Origin: Arthrobacter sp. Bi83
GTDB lineage: Bacteria; Actinomycetota; Actinomycetes; Actinomycetales; Micrococcaceae
Length of the DNA: 64,000 bases
Direction: 5' to 3'
Assembly (NCBI RefSeq): GCF_918698095.1
Contig: NZ_CAKKLY010000010.1
Span: forward strand, 30,052-94,051
The notes beneath the pieces were generated by a model. It was not told where the DNA came from and did no database searches. It saw only the letters and a list, made by a program, of their open reading frames with translations. This document shows positions 62,729 to 64,000 of the stretch, piece by piece (the stretch's first letter is position 1; the number at the start of each line of letters is the position of its first letter). Made by a program: the position numbers and the translations under genes.

Positions 62729-63951
62729 GAGAGCCCTTCCAGGAGCAGCGCCGTGCCCTGCCCGACGCCCACACACATGGTGGCGAGTCCCAGCTTCCGG
62801 CGTTCGGTGGCTTCCCTCTCGAGGCGCCCGAGCAGGGTGATGACAAGCCGGGAACCGGACGAACCGAGGGGATGGCCCAGGGCGATGGCGCCGCCGTCGT
62901 TGTTCACGATGTCGGGCTCGAGCTTCAGTTCGCGCATGCAGGCCAGCGCCTGGGACGCGAACGCTTCGTTAAGTTCGACGGCGGCCAGGTCGCTCACCGC
63001 GAGGCCGGTGCGGTCCAGGACCTTGCGGGTGGCCGGGACCGGGCCGATGCCCATGATTTCCTGCGCGACGCCGGCGGACGCGCCGTCGAGGATGCGCGCC
63101 CGGGGCGTGAGCCCGTACTTCTCCACGGCGGCTTGGGATGCGACGATGATCGCGGACGCGCCGTCGTTGAGGGTGGAGGCGTTGCCGGCGGTGACTACGC
63201 TGCCGCCCTTCACCACGGGGCGCAGGCCGGCCAGGACATCCCGGGTGGTTCCCGGGCGGGGCCCCTCATCGGTGTCCACGATGGTTTCCACGCCCTTGCG
63301 GCCCTTGACAGTGACGGGGACGATTTCATCCGCGAAATTCCCGGCAGCGATGGCTGCGAGGGCGCGTTCGTGGGAGCGGACGGCGAACTCGTCGCAGTCA
63401 TCGCGGGAGATGCCGTAGACGCGGGCCACTTCCTCGGCCGTTTCCGGCATGGAGTAGGTGGCCTTGCCGTCGCGCGAGAGCTCGCCGGAGAGGAAGGCGG
63501 GGTTGGGGAAGCGCCAGCCGATGGAGGTGTCAACGACGGCGCCGGGTTTGGCGAAGGGTTTGTCCGGCTTTTCCATGACCCACGGAGCGCGGGACATGGA
63601 CTCGACACCGCCTGCAACAACGATGTCCGCGGCACCGGCTTTGATCATGTGCGAGGCCATGATGATGGCGCTCAGCCCGGAGGCGCAGAGCCGGTTGACT
63701 GTAACTCCGGGGACCGTGTCGGGGAAGCCGGCGAGCAGCCAGGCCATGCGGGCAACGTTGCGGTTTTCCTCGCCGGCGCCGTTGGCGTTGCCGAGGATCA
63801 CCTCGTCGACGACGGCCGGGTCAAGGCCTGCCCGTTCGACGGCGGCACGAACAGCGATGGCAGCCAGATCGTCGGGGCGGACGGAGCTCAGGGCGCCGCC
63901 GTAGCGGCCGACAGGGGTGCGTGCCCCGCCGATGAGGAATGCTTCGGTCAT
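62725..63951 (-). CDS. Thiolase, 3-oxoadipyl-CoA thiolase-like
   Basis: Acetyl-CoA acyltransferase of 408 residues. Nucleophile Cys89 is in TVNRLCASGLSAI, the histidine in GGAIALGHPLGSSGSR and the second cysteine in MCVGVGQGTALL. The NRLCASGL form and the ENRNVARM stretch fit the PcaF/PaaJ branch, which cleaves 3-oxoadipyl-CoA to acetyl-CoA and succinyl-CoA. ATG 63951 has AAGGAG 6 bases upstream on the minus strand. It is first in its visible operon; genes for CoA activation or acyl-CoA dehydrogenase may lie just beyond the right edge. Confidence 0.9.
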   Translation of the reverse strand: MTEAFLIGGARTPVGRYGGALSSVRPDDLAAIAVRAAVERAGLDPAVVDEVILGNANGAGEENRNVARMAWLLAGFPDTVPGVTVNRLCASGLSAIIMASHMIKAGAADIVVAGGVESMSRAPWVMEKPDKPFAKPGAVVDTSIGWRFPNPAFLSGELSRDGKATYSMPETAEEVARVYGISRDDCDEFAVRSHERALAAIAAGNFADEIVPVTVKGRKGVETIVDTDEGPRPGTTRDVLAGLRPVVKGGSVVTAGNASTLNDGASAIIVASQAAVEKYGLTPRARILDGASAGVAQEIMGIGPVPATRKVLDRTGLAVSDLAAVELNEAFASQALACMRELKLEPDIVNNDGGAIALGHPLGSSGSRLVITLLGRLEREATERRKLGLATMCVGVGQGTALLLEGLS

Positions 63952-64000
63952 GGAAAAGCTCCTTGTGAATCGTGGTTTGGGGGGGAGGACGGGGCCAGGC

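Overview
The window looks like a chromosome segment of a high-GC actinomycete of the Micrococcaceae, most like Arthrobacter or Pseudarthrobacter. The evidence is strong G/C bias at third codon positions, frequent GTG starts, an Lsr2 nucleoid protein, SigA-like rather than sigma-54 signals, and gene order. From ppa to radA the order ppa, dacB, DUF2342 metalloprotease, tilS, hpt, ftsH, folE-P-B-K, DUF3180, DUF2520, panC, lysS, lsr2, clpC, mutY, disA, radA follows the block I recall from Mycobacterium tuberculosis (Rv3628 down to Rv3585). Species assignment is inference.

Positions 1-44000 are mostly core genome. They hold translation genes (serS, lysS, prfC, tilS), wall recycling (dacB), proteostasis (ftsH, clpC), folate and pantothenate synthesis (folE-folP-folB-folK, panC), purine salvage (hpt), dihydroxyacetone phosphorylation (dhaKLM) and DNA repair or c-di-AMP genes (mutY, disA, radA). 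Insertions in this backbone include a large LuxR-type ATPase regulator divergent from a tiny membrane protein (2.1-4.7 kb), a DHA2 exporter plus two tandem alpha/beta hydrolases (20.4-23.8 kb), and a decayed MFS gene between a fabF-like gene and radA.

Positions 44000-49700 are an accessory patch. A resolvase remnant lies directly upstream of and in frame with radA. Then comes a gene-free stretch, a 1316-residue secreted protein made of five Ig-like repeats (two identical over 270 bp) and a long beta-helix-like region with four aspartate-rich SNGDG-type motifs, and then a truncated, frameshifted ATPase pseudogene.

Positions 50000-64000 are a catabolic cluster that reads as cyclic-ketone (cyclohexanone-type) degradation: an MHS-family transporter; an AcoR-like regulator behind a ChnD-like zinc alcohol dehydrogenase; a divergent operon of HSL-type esterase (ChnC-like), a Baeyer-Villiger monooxygenase closely resembling cyclohexanone monooxygenase (ChnB) and an aldehyde dehydrogenase (ChnE-like); a TetR / carboxymuconolactone-decarboxylase-like / hydroxyisobutyrate-dehydrogenase-like module; and an operon of thiolase, enoyl-CoA hydratase and 3-hydroxyacyl-CoA dehydrogenase suited to adipyl-CoA oxidation. 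Ketone to lactone to hydroxyacid to oxoacid to dicarboxylate to acetyl-CoA plus succinyl-CoA is nearly complete in the window; CoA activation, acyl-CoA dehydrogenation and a dedicated cyclohexanol dehydrogenase are not seen. The transporter and esterase promoters share an identical 18-bp palindromic element and a second conserved block at identical spacing, which ties the transporter to the pathway.
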